A DNA stretch of 64,000 nt from positions 11,770,501 through 11,834,500 of the forward strand of contig JAPNXP010000001.1 of NCBI GenBank assembly GCA_028753945.1, written 5' to 3'. Origin of the DNA: Hexactinellida sp. DTS-2022 (lineage: Eukaryota; Porifera; Hexactinellida). Each line of letters begins with the position of its first letter. The stretch's first letter is position 1. Under the pieces are notes generated by a model. The model was not told where the DNA came from. It made no database searches and saw only the letters and a program-made list of their open reading frames with translations. Shown one piece after another: positions 1-11,708 of this stretch. The translations under genes were made by a program, and so were the position numbers.

Positions 1-11
1 CACCTTACAAG

Positions 12-300
12 CAGGGGCGTCGGAAGCGTGAAATCGGGGAGGGGGCAATCAGAATTTAGATGGGGCAGAGATAAAAAGCTAATTCTTAGTTTTATAAATC
101 CCCACGTGATTTTATGTCTTTTTTGATAGTTTCACTTCGGATAAGAGCAGTGGTATCATGACATTTGAACTCATGTGTATCATTGGTGTTGTTATTACAT
201 CTATTTGGACAGGGGAAGGGAGCACAGGCGAGGGGATGCACAGATGAGGGGGCACCGAGATTTTTGAGGGGGGCACGTGCCCCCCCTTCTGACGCCCCTG
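12..300. mobile_element. hAT-type MITE with 8-bp target duplication
   Basis: The ends are inverted repeats (CAGGGGCGTCGGAAG on the left, CTTCTGACGCCCCTG on the right). The element is flanked by a perfect 8-bp direct repeat, CTTACAAG, at 4-11 and 301-308. Length 289 bp with G-run-rich flanks and no transposase. An 8-bp duplication and CAG-starting ends are the hallmark of hAT elements, so this is a non-autonomous hAT. The short open frames that cross it are not genes. Confidence 0.85.
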
Positions 301-619
301 CTTACAAGAAAGATTTTTTTGGGTGTACAGGGATTTTGGCCAATGTACAGGGGGAAATAGGAGCCTCGTACAGGGATATGTCTCAAATAGGTTGGCGTGA
401 ATTTTACTTTTTGTGTAAACAGTTGAACACGGATATAACGAATTCATTAGGACGGTAGAAGTGTATTAGATAAAACGTGAATTAGATAAATGCGTGAAAC
501 GATGAAATACATATGAACAAATAGGCTAGTAAGAATAAATTAGTTATATCCATGAATTCGTTATATCCATTTCCATTATAGATACCGTTACCCGTAGATT
601 AATTAACATCAGAATCTAT

Positions 620-3396
620 TCATAACAGAGATTTAATCCTCTCTTCTCTCGCCCTAACGGCCTCCTCCCAAATAGTCTCTCCGGTGCACTGACACACTTT
701 CTTGCGGTTCCCAAACACCCCAGAGGATCTAGCTATCACGCCATAGGTACAGGTTCCCTTTGTGAGTGGAGAGGTGACTAGCGAGCGGCCTATGACGTCA
801 CTAACTTTAAACTGGCTGGTTGTGAAGCTAAAGTTAGCAACTCCGTCAGGCCCTACTTCAAACGTGCCTAGATACCCTTTGGCGTCATTGGTATTTGAAT
901 CTGTAGAGACAATACATTCTACTTAGAAAACAAATGGACGAATGAAGGGTAATGAAGAAATTGTTCGAAATTGGAAAATATTCGAGCCAAATAGGAAATA
1001 GCCTGGGTTTTCTTATATCCATGGTCTAGTAATACTAAAAATTCGAACTATTTGCTACTTTGGTTTTTCGAACTTTCGAACCATTTCCACCATACCGAAG
1101 AAACAGCCTGAATTTAATCAAATCACCATGGATACCAAATAAGCACTGAAACGCATGATCATATCCAGGACTAATAAAATAAAGTCATTTTGACATATTT
1201 ATGTTAGTTTATATAGGAAAAAAGACAAGTTTACTACTTATTTATTGAATAAGAGTAACTAAAATGAACAAAAAGGGAACTATTTAGGTGTTTTAAGCGT
1301 GCGTAGTCTTAATACTGATCTGATTTTAGAGAATTGTGCTCCAGAAAATTATTTTTCCAATGCGGGTTTTTCGAGGACCTTCGCGGGTCAGCGGGTTTCG
1401 ATGCTCAAATGCGGGTCACTTGGGAGCCCAGCTTACCTTTCCCAAACACGTCTCCACAGCTCTCTGCCCCCCGCGTGATATCTCCCCGCGTGTGCACCCG
1501 TGCCTCGTACCGCCCCTGCCGTACCCCACTGAGGGACCCCTCCACCCCGCAGACACCCGCCCCCTGCAGCAGTCTGCTCAGCCCTGCCACTTTCCCGCCA
1601 CTCAGCATTGTGACCACTCCCGAGTCCACTGGAGTGGCGCTGGTGGCGTAGCTGTAGCCTCGCAATACAACGATGAACCCTACAGATACCAATGTAAACA
1701 ACAACAAATATGGGAATAACAGAAACACCAATGTAAACAACAACAAATATGGGAATAACAGAAACACCAATGTAAACAACAACAAATATGGGAATAACAG
1801 AAACACCAATGTAAACAACAACAAATATGGGAATAACAGAAACACCAATGTAAACAACAACAAATATGGGAATAACAGAAACACCAATGTAAACAACAAC
1901 AAATATGTGAATAACAGAAACACAGTAATTATATGCATACACGTTTTTTTTTTTATAAGGAACACCTTTATAAGGAACTGCCCAGGCTGAGATGAGAATT
2001 CATTAAGAATATACCCATCAATTTTAATTCACTAAGATTAATTTTATACAGTCAGGTCTGCTTATTATGAACAAGATTTCGTCTGCTTAATATGAAGATT
2101 TTTTATTATGAACAAACCCTACGGTCCCAATTTAACAACTTACATAGGGTTTGTATTAAGTTGAGTTCGCTTATTATGAAGTCTCTCTATTATGAACTCA
2201 ATTTTTGGTCCCTTCAATGTTCATAATAAAAGAACCTGACTGTATTATGAACTCAATTTTTGGTCCCTTCAATGTTCATAATAAAAGAACCTGACTGTAA
2301 TAAGATTAAGTCAATATTGTCAATATCCTCCTTCGAAATATAATCAATTATGTAACGGGGTAGTTAGTTTAAAAAAAAATCGCAGTAATGTCCTACAAAG
2401 GAATATTTACTATTATTTAGTGCCCAAGAAAATAAGGAACCGATAAGGAACTTTGAGGCTGAAATTGACAAAATAAATAAGGAACTTCACCCTCAATTTT
2501 GAATTAGGGTTCCTTATTAAAAAATAAAACGTGTACACTGAGATAACTATTGTCTCTATCTCAACTGTTTAATAATAAACTCTCTTGGAGTACAATTTTA
2601 GCTACTGGTTTTCGGTAAGAAAATATAAATAACTATTCTCGTTAATGCGAATTCCCGTACACTAATTCAGTCGCTTCAATTTTCAATACAAATGACACCG
2701 ATTAATACGAATTTTAGATAAGGTGTATATATTTTGACGGTTCCTTTGGTGTACCTAAAACGAAACTCAACCTATTGTATTAATTAATTAACCAGATTCT
2801 ACTGTATTCGCATAAAAATCTGTACACCTCTGATCAAGGAATTATCCAGGAGCGCGAACGCTCCTTTTGGAGCATGATTTTTGGGAAAAATTTAATTAGG
2901 AGCGCGAAAATTTGGAATCCTCTCCTTATACCGTAACATTAATTTGGGATTTTAGGCACGTATGAAAATTGGATGAGACCAGGATTAGGAACGTAATTAC
3001 AAATGGCTGTATAATACACTGCCTCTGATGTACAGATTTTACTAAGGAAATCAAACCCAAAAGTAAGTCTCACAAACAATCCCTGTTAGCCAATATTTGT
3101 AATGTACACAAAGTAAATAATTTATGATGAAATGAGAGCAAACTAGTACAATTCCTATGGAACTGTGAATAGAATAAATCAATAATATTACCAGTCGACT
3201 CCAGGAGCTGCTGTACTCTGAAAGAAGGTAGGATGGAATTGACAACGACCGTCTCCTCAGAAAGGTTTATATCTATATTTATAACACCTTCTACATTTTG
3301 CAGCGAATGTCTAACCAACTGCTCATCAGCAGTGGACTCCATGCGGACTGCAAACTCTATTATAGTCGCATCCTGCTCTGTATTAGACACAGCCAT
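620..3396 (-). CDS. CCS: copper chaperone for superoxide dismutase, three exons
   Basis: Three minus-strand exons join in phase: 3396-3192 (ATG at 3396), 1679-1437 and 900-620 (TGA at 622-620), giving about 242 residues against about 274 in human CCS. Exon 1 encodes the HMA-like domain I (FAVRM...LLESTG). Exon 2 starts at FIVVLRG and carries the SOD-like domain II with VHTRGD...SCGDVFGK. Exon 3 holds FKVSDVIGRSL, GVIARSSGVFG and the domain III tail VCQCTGETIWEE. CCS delivers copper to SOD1 and forms its disulfide through the C-terminal CxC motif, which is kept here (CQC). Oddities: the MxCxxC copper site of domain I is replaced by MESTAD, and a histidine expected in the SOD-like domain is changed (VHTRGD against human VHQYGD). 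All splice junctions are GT-AG and keep frame (205, 243 and 281 nt). Identity is strong from three separate matching exons; copper binding by domain I looks lost. Confidence 0.88.
1681..1921. repeat. 39-bp minisatellite in CCS intron 1
   Basis: About six near-identical 39-bp units (ACCAATGTAAACAACAACAA then ATATGGGAATAACAGAAAC). The last unit differs by a G to T change (tatgtg). On the minus strand this lies directly upstream of the CCS exon 2 acceptor at 1681/1680, so it supplies the T-rich tract before that splice site. The unit length is a multiple of three, so long open frames appear on both strands; these are artefacts. Confidence 0.93.
2049..2297. mobile_element. TA-flanked MITE, family D (TTATTATGAAC type)
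   Basis: Begins CAGTCAGGTCTGCTTATTAT and ends AAAAGAACCTGACTG, with TA on both sides. The motif cttattatgaa recurs inside. The right end is duplicated (about 54 bp, copies ending near 2243 and 2297). A second copy is at 39141-39328. TA targets and CAGT ends suggest a Tc1/mariner-pogo-type non-autonomous element; no transposase is present. Confidence 0.75.
2632..2811. mobile_element. degenerate MITE, family C (CTCGTTAATACGAA type)
   Basis: Contains the family C motifs ctcgttaatgcgaattcc, ttcaatacaaatgacac and attaatacgaat, and ends near tctactgta. Better-preserved relatives are at 43120-43289, 60582-60782 and 62723-62894. Old and diverged; boundaries are approximate. Confidence 0.5.
2834..2995 (+). 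repeat. dispersed repeat J
   Basis: A block running from aaggaattatccaggagcgc to about accaggattaggaacg. It reappears reverse-complemented at 49086-49245 inside another MITE, and a shorter piece (tataccgtaacattaattt) is at 27698-27735. Three occurrences in the window show it is a dispersed repeat. No coding capacity or clear terminal repeats were seen. Confidence 0.7.
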
Positions 3397-3711
3397 CAGC
3401 TAGCAGAGTTCTAATTAATCGTCATTACAAGTTGTATGCATAAATGGGATTTATTATATACGTTTTAGAAATTATTTATGTCATTATTAAAATACAAATA
3501 AGTATATAATTATTATAAACTCAATAGTATACTACCAACTTAAGAATTATTGAGCTATTAATTAACTAATAATTATTAACTAATGAGCAATGAGAATAAC
3601 TTACAAACATAATTTCCCAAAACAAATTACAGTAACTAATCAAAACCAAAAATGAATTTTAGGCACGGACACAGGTGAACTCATTATTAATATTATTGCT
3701 TTTGGGGAGGG

Positions 3712-3833
3712 AAAGGCCGCGAAGCGGCCGTTAATTGCATTGCGTAGTGCCTAACACGAACGAACAAAAGTCGCGAAGCGACTTTTGTGAGAGAGTGATC
3801 CGTCGCGAAGCGACCGAGACCGAAGGGCTCGTA
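3712..3833 (+). repeat. three-hairpin repeat F, copy 1
   Basis: Three perfect stem-loops with a GAA loop: GGCCGC-GAA-GCGGCC (3715-3729), AAAAGTCGC-GAA-GCGACTTTT (3766-3786) and GTCGC-GAA-GCGAC (3802-3814). The block ends GACCGAAGGGCTCGTA. Other copies: 7371-7492, about 9163-9238, and in reverse at 51337-51412 and 56128-56160. Each stem closes with GCGAAGC, known from biophysical work as an unusually stable DNA mini-hairpin. Multiple terminal hairpins recall Helitron or other single-strand transposon ends, but this is not proven. Confidence 0.8.
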
Positions 3834-4104
3834 TAGATTAATATTGAAGACTTGACAAATTGAATACGAGTCCTTTGTAAGTTAATTATATTGCGTGGTA
3901 AAGTGTAAATTATACATAATAATGAATTAAGTGGAATAGTTAAGTATTCCTTAGCAAAAGCGAACGAGATTATAGGCTCGTAATAAATATTTTTCCTAAT
4001 CTACTCGCGAATTCAAACCATTTCACTCAAGCCACCAGTTTAATCTCCAATACATATAGTTTTCAATACATTCACTACATAAACAGAACATAATTAATCG
4101 CGAC

Positions 4105-4215
4105 ACATTCTCAAATGAATGTTGAGTTTATTGATAAGCTGGTTGTGTTGTTAGTTGGTTTAATAGTTGGTCTTGCTGTTAAATCAGCTTATCAATATCA
4201 CTAAGTTGAGAATGT
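4105..4215. repeat. foldback inverted repeat
   Basis: The outer arm ACATTCTCAA pairs with TTGAGAATGT, and the inner arm ATTGATAAGCTG pairs with CAGCTTATCAAT, around a T/G-rich loop. Probably a small foldback element; no target duplication was identified. Confidence 0.6.
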
Positions 4216-5319
4216 ATAGCGAGTAAATGAGTAATTACGTTCTATTTATGTAGTAAATGTGTTTAAAACTTTAAATGTGCATCTATAAATTAACAATACA
4301 AAGGCTAGGCTCTGGTATGGTTGGTAGGGCCATGGACATACAAATTTTTGCCAACTGAATCACCAATGTGCAATGATCTCACAATGTCACCGTAATGGAC
4401 TAACCTATGGGCCCTACTAATCCCATTCCGAGACTACGTCAAACTCCGTATGTGGGAATTCTCCGAATCTAAGATGTTGACATTTTTCAGACTACTTTCT
4501 CAATATTGGAAAAGTAGTCTAAAAATAACAATTGTTATGATATGCAACCAGAGATGGGGCCAAATCCCTATGGAATTAGAGTTTTAAAGATTTTATGATT
4601 AATCCCAATCCATTCAGAAGGGATTGGGAATTAATCAGAAAATCTCAAACTCGGTCAGTGTGTGTGAATTAAGGAACTTCTAAATGATATTATTTCCAAA
4701 CTGATCTGAATTGGTGAATGACAAATAGGACATGTTAATCCAAGTTCTTTAAATTTAATGCGGCAATCTACACCAATTTGCATTTCTACAGGTCTGAAAA
4801 GTAATTTCGTTTCTCGTACCTCCAAACATACATACAAATGTGTATTGTAATTTGTAATCATATTAATATAATTGATATTAATTATTTATTTAGAAGCTTC
4901 ATTATACTTTCACTAAGTGATATAATATGAATTTACTTAAACAGCGATCATCGGCGTTTGTATTAAAAAAACTGGCTACTTTCTACCGATTGTTTTTTTT
5001 TAAAAACTGAGCTATCAGGCCACACATAAGGTTGTTTCAGGCCGCATGCGGCCTGAAAAACCTAGTTTGCGGAACCCAGCTCTAGGTAAATTCTAATATT
5101 TTACAAACTTTTTTACCAATTTTGTCAATAACAAGAACAAATAGACATAATATAAATTTGTGAGTGTCAAATTCGTATTCAGCATACTTGTTTACCTAGT
5201 ATTAAACATTTGGAAGTGAACAAATAAAGGGATTAGATCTGAGATATAATTAATTTTTAACAACCCATAATATTTAGTCAAACATTTTCTATATAAGTAG
5301 CTCTCGCCTAGGCGAGAAT

Positions 5320-6346
<1,027 letters not shown>

Positions 6347-6435
6347 TATAGTAAGTAATAAATATTCTGATATACGTAGTATACTTATATCTAGTACCTA
6401 ATCTAATTATACTATACGTGCACGTGTATCATATA

Positions 6436-6585
6436 CAGTCAACTCCTCGTTATAACGAAGTGCTCGGGACCGTTGTTTTATTTCGTTATAAGCGGAGTTC
6501 GATCTTAAAAGAGCTCATTACAAATTGGAATTCGTTATAACCGGAGTAAAATCAATTTCTTAGAGGCTTTATCTATCTATCTGTA
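6436..6585. mobile_element. MITE fragment, family B (GTTATAACGAAG type)
   Basis: Left end CAGTCAACTCCTCGTTATAA after TA, followed by internal motifs ttcgttataagcggagttcg and attcgttataaccggag. The right half is missing where the next repeat begins. Fuller copies: 42251-42413, 49011-49555 and 50484-50655. Confidence 0.65.
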
Positions 6586-6589
6586 TCTG

Positions 6590-7130
6590 TATATTAAAAG
6601 CGGAATTGTTGTGGATGTGTGTGTGTGTGTGTTTGTCCAGAATTAATAGGAAAGACTACGAGTCCTACAAAGCTGAAAATTGGCATACAGGGGTAATTTT
6701 GTACTGCGACAACGATCTATTGGTTTTTGAACAAAATAACGGGATTATGACGTCATAAAGGCACTTATTTGAGAATAACTCTTTCAGTTTTTATTCGATT
6801 CGCCCACAATTTTAGATGATAACACAACATACAATGAGACACACGTATACCGATTTATGGGATTGTGACGTCACGTACGAACTAATTTGGATTCAGCTCT
6901 TACATTTTTGATTCAATCGTCAAACAAATTTGTCACATTATAAAACAGAATGTGTTGCATATCCCAAGAAATTTTTATATTTTTCGCATTTAATCTGAGC
7001 CAGGCAATAATAAAAATGTAACCTCCAATTGCTGCGTCATTGCTCATACTGAGGTTTGATGATTTAATCTTCACATACATATCACCGAAATTGCATTCTT
7101 GATTAATCCAGTTTGGCTTCCATCAGTTTA
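6590..7130 (+). repeat. dispersed repeat N, copy 1
   Basis: Starts attaaaagcggaattgttgtg, then a GT-rich stretch, tccagaattaataggaaaga, gacaacgatctattggtttt, tgacgtcataaaggc and finally gaggtttgatgatttaa. Copies 2 (7493-7760, shorter) and 3 (7868-8335) follow in the same orientation. All carry TGACGTCA sites, which match a CRE/ATF core. No coding potential was seen. Confidence 0.8.
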
Positions 7131-7370
7131 TTTCTATTCGTGATATTTAGCCTACGTCAATCAGTGACAATCACATAAGTGTACATAATATTACTATCAA
7201 AGTAATTCAACTATTTACAAACAATTTTCCTATGTAAATCCTGGGTTAGTAAATAACATGAATGAATGAATTAATTAATTAGTTGACATACTTAATAGCA
7301 GCATAGAGTACGTGTAATTTACAAGTCACAGGTTTAACCTATTTAATATGAGTGATAGTTGAGTAGTGTA

Positions 7371-7492
7371 AGGCCGCAAAGCGGCCGTTAATTAATTGTG
7401 TTGCGGTGTGTAACACGAATGAACAAAAGTCGCGAAGCGACTTTTGTGAGAGAGTGATCAGTCGCGAAGCGACCGAGACCGAAGGGCTCGTA
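7371..7492 (+). repeat. three-hairpin repeat F, copy 2
   Basis: The same block as at 3712-3833: GGCCGC-AAA-GCGGCC, AAAAGTCGC-GAA-GCGACTTTT and GTCGC-GAA-GCGAC, ending GACCGAAGGGCTCGTA. It is immediately followed by repeat N copy 2, so F and N may be parts of one element. Confidence 0.8.
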
Positions 7493-7760
7493 TTAATAAA
7501 AGCGAAATTGTTGTGTGTTTGTTTGTGTGTTTGGATGTTTGTCCAGAATTAATTGGAAAGACTACAAGTCCCAGAAAGCTGAAAATTTGTATACAGGGGT
7601 AATTTTGTACTGCGACAACGATCTATTGGTTTTTGAAACAAAATAACGGGACTATGACGTCACAGTTGCGAAAAACAGATCTTTTGTGCTAGCTTCCTAA
7701 TTTTGATCCGATCTGTAGAAAATTCAAAGCATTAGACGTACACTAAATTTCTACACCTGA
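7493..7760 (+). repeat. dispersed repeat N, copy 2 (truncated)
   Basis: Starts aaaagcgaaattgttgtg and shares gtccagaattaattggaaag and gacaacgatctattggtttt with copy 1, then diverges after the TGACGTCA site. It abuts hairpin repeat F. Confidence 0.75.
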
Positions 7761-7867
7761 TAGCAGTTCACGAATTCCCATTTTTCTTCTGATTGTGACA
7801 CGGTTAATTAATTAGCCCCTATACTAATCAACCATAAATAGTGTATCGTACCAACACAGGTATAGCA

Positions 7868-8335
7868 AAGTGCAAGTGGTGTTTGAGGGTGTGTTTCTCC
7901 AGAATTAATAGGAAAGACTACGAGTCCCAGAAAGCTGAAAATTGGCATGCATTGGTAATTTTATACGCTGACAACGATCTATTGGTTTTCTAAGCGAAAT
8001 AACGGGATTATGACGTCATAAACGAACATATTTGGGGATAACTCATTCAGTTTTTATTCGATTCGCCCACACTTTTAGATGATAACACAACATACAATGA
8101 GACACACGTATACCGATTTATGGGAATGTGACGTCACGTAGGAACTAATTTGGATTCAGCTCTTACACTTTTGGTTCAATCGACAAATAATTTTGTCACA
8201 TTATAAAACAGAATGTATTGCATGTCCCTAGAAATTTTTATAATTTTCGCATTTAATCTGATCCAGGCAATAACAAAAATGTAACCTCCAATTGCTGCAT
8301 CATTGCACATATTGAGGTTTGATGATTTAAACGAC
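7868..8335 (+). repeat. dispersed repeat N, copy 3
   Basis: Aligns with copy 1 almost end to end, from ccagaattaataggaaagac to gaggtttgatgatttaa, including two TGACGTCA sites. The start is altered (caaagtgcaagtggtg), so its left end is diverged. Confidence 0.78.
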
Positions 8336-8579
8336 TTTGTTAATTAAAAGCGGAATTTCGTTATATCCATTTCGTAACAAAAGTTTTAATAATGTACTAA
8401 TAGATATAGGGTTACCAACTCGACTCAGTTGTTTTCCAGGAGGATTTTTTCCCGAATTTGTTTGCACAAAATACGGAAATTTTTACCTTAGTGACGTCAA
8501 AAAGGTAAGAAAAATGTAAGTTTTTTCTTTCTGATTTGGATAGATAGCATGTCAAAGGATAGTTTGGAGTATTGAAATA

Positions 8580-8763
8580 CAGTCGACTCCGCTTAATAGA
8601 GCCACCTCGGGACCAGGTTGTTTTGACCCGATTAAGCGGAGAAACCGATTAACCGAAAATATTGTAAGCCAAACTCTAATTCTGCCTATAAATCCTGTGA
8701 AATTTTGACCCGATTAAGCGGAAAAACCGATTAACCGGTGGCTCTATTAAGCGGAGTTGACTG
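8580..8763. mobile_element. TA-flanked MITE, family A (GCTTAATAGAGCC type)
   Basis: 184-bp element from CAGTCGACTCCGCTTAATAG to CTATTAAGCGGAGTTGACTG, flanked by TA. The cgattaagcggaraaaccgatt motif occurs in both halves. Relatives: 11321-11490, 12716-12900 and 41845-42031, with a stub at 10279-10300. Pogo/Tc1-like by TA target and CAGT end; non-autonomous. Confidence 0.85.
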
Positions 8764-9162
8764 TATTTCAATGATTTACTGGTAATCGAGTACCGTGTCA
8801 CCTTAATTAATAAGAATCGACCTCAGTTTACAAAATCCATGAATTTGGACATCAACAATATAATTATAACATTTTTAGAGTATTAAAAACTCCCGGATTG
8901 GATTTGCTGATTTCCGGGAGACTCGGTCTGATTCCGGGAGGGTTGGCAACCCTAAATAGATATAAGGATTTCCGGACCATTGAACGAAATCGTTATAAGC
9001 AGGTATAATTTTTAATGTATAAATCACAATATGAATATTGATTGTTGTGGTTTACAGAAATAGGTAAACAAACTAATGAAAATTCAAAATCAATATGTCA
9101 GCTTTCATCGGAGATTATTGGTAAACTTAAAACTCTGGAAAATGGTAGAAAGGGTGAGTAGT

Positions 9163-9238
9163 AAGGTCGCATAGCTGCCGTTCACTTGAAGTGCGTAGCA
9201 TCAACCCGTCGCAAAGCGACCGAGACCGAAGGGCTACT
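9163..9238 (+). repeat. hairpin repeat F, degenerate copy 3
   Basis: Contains ccgtcgcaaagcgaccgaga followed by ccgaagggct, so one hairpin is well kept; the first stem is mutated (ggtcgcatagctgcc). Shorter than copies 1 and 2. Confidence 0.6.
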
Positions 9239-9408
9239 ATTATATAAATTTCATTTAAAAAGTGAATTCTTTTGGCAATGTTTGCCCCCCCCCCGGAATT
9301 GGCTAAAGCTCCGTCAGAATTCCTGCACCCCGAAAATTAGAGGGAACGCTGCCCCCCCCCCCCCCCCAATCCCATAATGGTTTAAAATTTATGATTCTCA
9401 TGCTATTT

Positions 9409-10151
9409 CAGGGGCGGATCCAGGGGGGTTTAGGGGGTTGCAACCCCCCCTTTTGTGTTGAGTGGTAACTCTATCGCATTACTTTGTGAGTTTCCATTCT
9501 ACCACAGATACTTGTGCTGCACCTCATGATAAGAAACACACTCTTATAAAGTCCACCGATTAGCTACTGGGTGTACTAATGAGTAGTATCTAAACTAGTA
9601 TTTGGACAAGATAACTAACTTTCGCAATAACGCTGTGATAGTTCGTAAAAGAATCAATTGAACAACATAATATAATTGGATAATAATAGTATGTTTGCTA
9701 GTCTTAAAATGGCATCTAAAATCATCTCCAGATGTATAAGGGTCGATTTTTTTCGGGGGGACACACCCAGAGCTGCATGGGAATGGGATGGGAATGGGAA
9801 TCAGATTTTCCCCTGTGGGGATCCCCATAGGTATCCTGTGGGAATTCCCATGGGATATTCGAATATGGTTTCATTAGGCCATCCTTAATTAATATAGGCT
9901 TTACTATTGATACGAATCTGCTTTAGTATTAAATTGTTTTTTATGTATACGTACGTATATTATACTCCCCTATGGGGATTCCCATGGGGATTCCCACAGG
10001 ATTCCTATGGGAATGGGATGGGAATGGGATGGGAATGGGAATGGAAATTCCATTCCCACGGCAACCGTGGACACACCCCCAGACCCCCCTTGGATATGGT
10101 CGCTTATATATTAACATCCCCCCCTTTAAAAACACTCTGGATCCGCCCCTA
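9409..10151. mobile_element. hAT-like element with 5-bp target duplication
   Basis: Left end CAGGGGCGGATCCAGG; right end CTCTGGATCCGCCCCTA (last base changed from the expected G). Flanked by TATTT at 9404-9408 and 10152-10156. The same end sequence and 5-bp duplication recur at 11709-11964 and 42107-42242. The interior holds gggaatgggat repeats also found near 37225-37385. No transposase frame. Confidence 0.75.
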
Positions 10152-11043
10152 TATTTTGCATTTGGGTTAATATTGATCAGATAATTTATTGAATTGATTC
10201 AAGCGAATTCTAAAATGACAACTAAGGAACCTCGAAATCGAAGTGAATAGACCCAGGAATAACATTAGTAATTTATATACAGTCGACTCTGCTTAAGTTT
10301 AGGAAGGTTGTGTTAGATTTATAAATATTCCGTTTGTTTTGTTATTTGATTAATTTATGAAATCAGCTTGTATTTCTATTGTTTACTAAAAGTGAAAATA
10401 TCCAATATTAACTCGAAGCACTTAATTATTTGAACAAAGTCCCTGTTCCATCAGAATAATTAAAAGTATAAGTTAGATAAATATATTAATGATAGCTAGG
10501 GTTACAAAGGAATTTGCTTTAGGGACACTTTGTGGATAATATGGACAAAAACTTTAAAGCAGACTTAATTAATCTATATAAATAGAATTGATTTAGCTAT
10601 AGGCATAATTTCATAAACTGGATTCTAACAATTATTATTTATCAATTTGAGAGTTATCATCATTTCAAAGAGTCTTACGCCCGAATTTAAAGTGAGCTAT
10701 ACCAACAAATTACTCAATATATTACTATGTGTATACTGTATAATAAATATAATATTATACGTACATATGTATGGAACACGGTTTGCTAAGTTGTATTGGT
10801 AGAGCTGTAGAGCAGTTGTTCTCAATTAGGGAATTGTAACAAATTGGGTATGCACACATCAGGCAACTAATTTAATTGATCCCAATTATCGGGGGATTTA
10901 TCGCACAAAGTTAATAGAATAACATTTTGTATATATCATTCTAAGATTGAGAAGTATAAGGTGTAGACAGCATAAGAATTATTTAAAAGGAACTGCTGCT
11001 ACGAGCACAAATTGAAAGGTTAATTATTAATAACTATCTACAT

Positions 11044-11183
11044 CAGGTTTTTTTTAAAGGTTGATACCTTGGTGCAACTCAGCGCGGCCTTGGTGTAATT
11101 CAACACTGCAGCGGCCGCGGCCGACCCGAATCGTGGTGTAACTCCAAAAAATTTACACCAAGATCGGCCTTAAAAAACCCCTG
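11044..11183. mobile_element. hAT-type foldback MITE, 140 bp
   Basis: Ends CAGGTTTTTTTTAAAGG and CCTTAAAAAACCCCTG form inverted repeats, flanked by a perfect 8-bp duplication ATCTACAT (11036-11043 and 11184-11191). The interior pairs too (ccttggtgcaactc against the distal half), so the element can fold into one long hairpin. Confidence 0.85.
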
Positions 11184-11320
11184 ATCTACATTTGTACACT
11201 TCCCCTTTATGGTGGTATCAGAGAATCCCCCTAGGGCCATGTGTCGTCACAGACTCCTGTACTAGGGTCAGATGCTTCCTGTGTCGTAGGAAATGAGTAA
11301 GAAGCAACAATTACAATATA

Positions 11321-11490
11321 CAGTATACTCAGTTTTGTTCCAGGGTAGTTTGACCAAATTGAGCGAAGAAATTTATTAACCGAAAATATTTGAGTCAAAC
11401 TGTAATTCCTCTAAAAATCCTGTGAAATTTTACCCCATTAAGCGGAGAAATCTATTAACCGGTGGCCCTATTAATAGCGAAGTAATTCAA
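11321..11490. mobile_element. degenerate MITE, family A
   Basis: Shares attaaccgaaaatatt, aatcctgtgaaattttacc and attaagcggagaaat with the intact copy at 8580-8763. Both ends are eroded. Confidence 0.6.
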
Positions 11491-11708
11491 TTCTATAAAT
11501 TGAGAAAAATTCAATTTACTTCAACGTTTGCATGATAACATTTGTTCAAAATTTAAGCTACTAATGTGTCTATATATATATATAGTCACCACTAATTAGC
11601 CACAATTACTATGGAAAGTTTTTCTATTTATCTACAATTTAAGAATATCAATTACAAATAAAGTTGACCTAGTAAATTTGGTCCAAATCTTAACTGTCCC
11701 ACTCCCAA

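Larger units (their letters stand above)
3397..5319. other. intergenic region with hairpin repeat and foldbacks
   Basis: AT-rich DNA between CCS and the kinesin fragment. Recognisable contents are the hairpin repeat at 3712-3833, a foldback at 4105-4215 and a perfect palindrome at 5036-5059 (half-site ttcaggccgca). No convincing gene was seen. Confidence 0.6.

Noticed and set aside
165-458. 97-residue open frame at the window start
   Set aside because: It runs through the hAT MITE and its flank; composition follows the G-runs of the element.
1405-1965. 186- and 169-residue minus-strand open frames with VFLLFPYLLLFTL-type repeats
   Set aside because: The repeated part is the 39-bp minisatellite in the CCS intron; only 1437-1679 is a real exon.
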